64,000 nucleotides of DNA, taken from positions 868,001 to 932,000 of the forward strand of contig NZ_QEKW01000001.1 in NCBI RefSeq assembly GCF_003096675.1, read 5' to 3'. Below are positions 61,823-64,000 of this stretch, piece after piece. Under the pieces are notes generated by a model. It worked only from the letters and a program-made list of their open reading frames with translations, searched no databases and had not been told where the DNA came from. The stretch is from Actinomycetospora cinnamomea (GTDB lineage: Bacteria > Actinomycetota > Actinomycetes > Mycobacteriales > Pseudonocardiaceae). A program made the translations under genes and the position numbers. The first letter of the stretch is position 1. The number at the start of each line of letters is the position of its first letter.

Positions 61823-62135
61823 TCATGTCGTCACTTCATGTCGTCGCGGGAAGTGCGCTGGCAGCGGCAGTCGGCCGAGGGCCAGTTCGGCGAGCCGTTG
61901 CACAGCCGCGGGTTCCATGAGCAGGTCGACCAGTGGTTGGTCCTCGAGGATGAGGAAGTACACGATCCCGGCGCCGTCCGAGAACGTCACTGTGCGCATC
62001 GGGGCCCTCGGGGTTGGCAGCCGTGTAGGGCGGCCACGACCAGGGCGACAGCGCCTCGGTCAACGACGCTGCGGCACCCGGAGGCAACGCGGCGATCTGC
62101 TCGTCGACCGCATCGCTGGTCCGTACCTCGTACAC
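61823..62135 (-). pseudogene. RelE/ParE-like toxin, frameshifted
   Basis: Starting at GTG 62135 the frame reads YEVRTSDAVDEQIAALPPGAA, the N-terminus of actinobacterial RelE-like toxins, to about NPEGP near 62014. The conserved continuation RTVTFSDGAGIVYFLILEDQPLVDLL appears in another frame, so one base has been inserted or lost. That frame ends at 61823-61825. A 13-base tandem duplication lies at its 3' end (61820-61845). The product is broken unless this is a sequencing indel. Confidence 0.65.
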
Positions 62136-62354
62136 CTACATCCCGGCTTTGGCCCGCGTGACCGCCAGCGGCTCGTCCGGCGGAGATGACTGCCCAGTCA
62201 CTTGCTCCGCTGCCCGCCGGGCCACTCGCGCGAACCACTGCGGGTCGGACTGCAGCGCCGCGATCCGCCGCCACTGCTCGAGCATCGTGAACAGCTCGGT
62301 GAGGTCCAGGCTGGACCTTGTCGCCTCGAGCGCCGGGAACCAGCCGCCACGTCG
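62136..62354 (-). pseudogene. DUF6247-like antitoxin remnant, 5' truncated
   Basis: A minus-strand open frame without a start codon reads SLDLTELFTMLEQWRRIAAL, SDPQWFARVARRAAEQVTG and DEPLAVTRAKAGM, the C-terminal half of DUF6247 proteins that precede RelE-like toxins in actinobacteria. An in-frame TGA stands just upstream at 62355-62357 where the N-terminal third should be. Its stop TAG directly abuts the toxin-like GTG. The whole module is probably non-functional. Confidence 0.62.
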
Positions 62355-62397
62355 TCAGTTCTGGCAGCCCCTCGCACCGGTGGAAGGATCGACGACC

Positions 62398-63405
62398 ATG
62401 ACCGACGCCGGAGCGCTGGGCGCCGACGAGGCCACGTTCATCGCGGCGGTCCGTTCAGGCGACGCGGGGCGGTTCGCACTCATCACGGAGCGCCACCGGC
62501 GTGAGCTGCAGGTGCACTGCTACCGGATGCTCGCGAACTACGAGGACGCCCAGGACGTGACGCAGGAGACGTTCCTGCGAGCGTGGAACAAGCGGGAGTC
62601 GTTCAAGGGCCACGCCGCGCTGCGGACCTGGCTGTACCGGATCGCGACGAACGCCTGCCTCGACTTCCTGGAGAAGCGCAACGACCGCACGCCGGTACCG
62701 TCCGGGCTGCCCGACGTCGGCTCCGAGGTGCTGTACCTGCAGCCGTACCCCGATCGGATGCTGCCCGAGGACCCGCAGGAATCGGTGGTGGCACGGGAGA
62801 CGATCGAGCTGGCGTTCATCGTCGCCGTCCAGCACCTGCCGCCGCGGCAGCGGGCGGTGTTCGTCCTGCGCGACGTCCTCGGTTGGCCGGCGTCGAAGGC
62901 CGCCGACGCCCTCGATCTGACCGTCGCATCGGTGACCAGCGCTCTGCAGCGGGCGCGCGTGACGATGCGCGAGCAGCTGCCCGACCGCCGCCTCGACTGG
63001 CGGAGCCCCGCCACCCACGAGCTGTCGAGCGACGAGCGCGGCGTGGTGAGGTCGTACATCGATGCCCACGAGCGCAACGACCTCGAGGGTCTGACGTCCC
63101 TGCTGCGCGAGGACCTGCGCTTCGCGATGCTGCCCGAGCCGGGCACCGTGCTCACGACGGCCGAGGACGCGGTGGACGGCTGGGTCTCCGGTGGGCTCTT
63201 CCGGCGCGGCCACGACGACTGGCGCGGGACCACCACGACGGTCAACGGCATGCCCGCCGCCGCGCTGTACCTGCGCACCCCCGACGACCCGCAGTACCGG
63301 TTGTTCGCCGTCGCGGTCCTGCACGTCGTCGACGGGAAGATCGCCGAGCTCACCGGATTCGACGCCACCGACAAACCATGGCTGGGCCTGCCCCCGACAC
63401 TGTGA
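62398..63405 (+). CDS. ECF RNA polymerase sigma factor with C-terminal SnoaL-like domain
   Basis: A 335-residue sigma-70-family factor. Region 2 is HRRELQVHCYRMLANYEDAQDVTQETFLRAW, read here at about residues 28-58; region 4 is LPPRQRAVFVLRDVLGWPASKAADALDLTVASV. The last 130 residues (SYIDAHERNDLEGLTSLLREDLRFAML onward) form a SnoaL/NTF2-like domain, as in SigJ/SigG-type or ECF41-like factors, where it regulates the sigma factor without a classical anti-sigma. The ATG at 62398 follows GGAAGG. Confidence 0.9.
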   Translation: MTDAGALGADEATFIAAVRSGDAGRFALITERHRRELQVHCYRMLANYEDAQDVTQETFLRAWNKRESFKGHAALRTWLYRIATNACLDFLEKRNDRTPVPSGLPDVGSEVLYLQPYPDRMLPEDPQESVVARETIELAFIVAVQHLPPRQRAVFVLRDVLGWPASKAADALDLTVASVTSALQRARVTMREQLPDRRLDWRSPATHELSSDERGVVRSYIDAHERNDLEGLTSLLREDLRFAMLPEPGTVLTTAEDAVDGWVSGGLFRRGHDDWRGTTTTVNGMPAAALYLRTPDDPQYRLFAVAVLHVVDGKIAELTGFDATDKPWLGLPPTL

Positions 63406-63426
63406 TCAGAGCGTGCGGCCCCGTGC

Positions 63427-63990
63427 TCATCGCCTCGGCTCGTACCGGGTCAGCACCACCCCGCCGGGGAACGTCCGCGTCTCCACCAGGTCCAGGTTCA
63501 CCCAGCTGTCCAACGCGGTGAAGAATGGCGTGCCGCCGCCCACGAGGACCGGATGGGTGACGATCGCGTACTCGTCGATCAGCCCGACCCGCATGGCGGC
63601 CCCGGCGAGCGTTGCGCCACCGACCCTCATCGGCCCGCCGTCCTCGGCCTTGAGCCGGGCGATCTCGGCGATCGCGTCGCCGGTGGCCAGGCGCGCGTCC
63701 CCGTCGACCTCGTCGATCGTCGAGGAGAACACCACCTTCGGCGTGTCCCGCCAGTTCCGCGCGAACTCGACCTGCGCCGGGGTGGCGCCCGGCTGCTGGT
63801 CGCCGGTCGGCCAGTAGGCGCTCATGGTCTCCCACAGCCGGCGCCCGTACAGGAACAGGCTGATCGAACGCTCCTGATCGAGCCACCACTGGAACAGCTC
63901 GTCGCTCGGTGCGCTCCAGCCGAGGTCCTCGCCGGGCGCGGCGATGTAGCCGTCCAGGGTCGCGTTCATGCCGAAGATCAGTTTCCGCAT
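63427..63990 (-). CDS. Dihydrofolate reductase-fold (RibD C-terminal) family protein
   Basis: A 187-residue protein: MRKLIFGMNATLDGYIAAPGEDLGW opens the family; LFLYGRRLWETMSAYWPT, TPKVVFSST, GPMRVGGATLA and HPVLVGGGTPFF are its nucleotide-binding loops. These proteins are related to RibD reductase and DHFR, but most are uncharacterised NADPH-dependent reductases. It is convergent with the sigma factor gene, 21 bases away; the locus is often seen next to SigG-like factors. Confidence 0.87.
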   Translation of the reverse strand: MRKLIFGMNATLDGYIAAPGEDLGWSAPSDELFQWWLDQERSISLFLYGRRLWETMSAYWPTGDQQPGATPAQVEFARNWRDTPKVVFSSTIDEVDGDARLATGDAIAEIARLKAEDGGPMRVGGATLAGAAMRVGLIDEYAIVTHPVLVGGGTPFFTALDSWVNLDLVETRTFPGGVVLTRYEPRR

Positions 63991-64000
63991 CGTGCCGGCC

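Overview
This 64 kb window is very GC-rich, densely coded chromosomal DNA from an actinobacterium. The gene content points to the Pseudonocardiales, most likely Pseudonocardia or a close relative: a mycothiol-linked DsbA-like nitroreductase, protein O-mannosyltransferase, the gephyrin-like Glp/GlpR pair, MprA/MprB/PepD, a DUF6247/RelE module and many GTG starts. The genus is an inference from gene families; no 16S gene is present. I see no prophage, insertion sequence, CRISPR array or biosynthetic megacluster.

Layout. 1-1.6 kb: the tail of a probable glycerol kinase gene, then a GntR regulator divergent from an alpha/beta hydrolase across a perfect 14-bp operator-like palindrome. 1.6-13.5 kb: lpdA, a gamma-glutamylcyclotransferase-like gene, tex with an unusual Gly/Arg/Gln tail, an M20 amidohydrolase, a transmembrane Ser/Thr kinase, purine nucleoside phosphorylase and two oxidoreductases. 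13.5-37.3 kb: a backbone collinear, in reverse, with M. tuberculosis Rv1003 to Rv0981 (rsmI, pmt, glpR, rimJ, glp, fthC, ruc, moaB2, pepD, mprB, mprA). The usual galU position holds a non-homologous eukaryotic-type UGPase in the opposite orientation, a glycan-type gene set lies between moaB2 and pepD, and the mprB segment is inverted. A CIRCE (HrcA) operator precedes ruc. 37.5-41.1 kb: a lipoprotein L,D-transpeptidase, a WYL regulator and a DinB/maleylpyruvate isomerase-like enzyme.

41.3-53.1 kb is the most interesting part: an apparently complete aerobic nicotinate (maleamate) pathway. A MarR regulator (NicR-like) is followed by a rightward run encoding NicC-like monooxygenase, a transporter, a three-subunit molybdenum hydroxylase, a CoxG-like membrane protein, NicF and NicD. 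It meets a leftward nicX-nicE operon head-on. The two outer promoters, upstream of nicC and nicX, carry the same 31-bp element (30 of 31 bases identical), so both arms should be co-regulated. The predicted route is nicotinate, 6-hydroxynicotinate, 2,5-dihydroxypyridine, N-formylmaleamate, maleamate, maleate, fumarate. The hydroxylase type and its CoxG-like partner differ from the cytochrome-linked NicAB of Pseudomonas and suggest delivery of electrons to quinone.

53.2-64 kb: a NYN-LOTUS protein, a mycothiol-type nitroreductase, SDR and thiolase genes, a MpaB-family oxygenase, a bestrophin-like membrane protein, a sirtuin, a GIY-YIG protein, tRNA-Arg(CCU) followed by a decayed DUF6247/RelE toxin-antitoxin remnant, an ECF sigma factor with a SnoaL-like domain, and a RibD/DHFR-like gene. 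Several convergent gene pairs end in long, often perfect palindromes without a U-tract; two of these share one core sequence.
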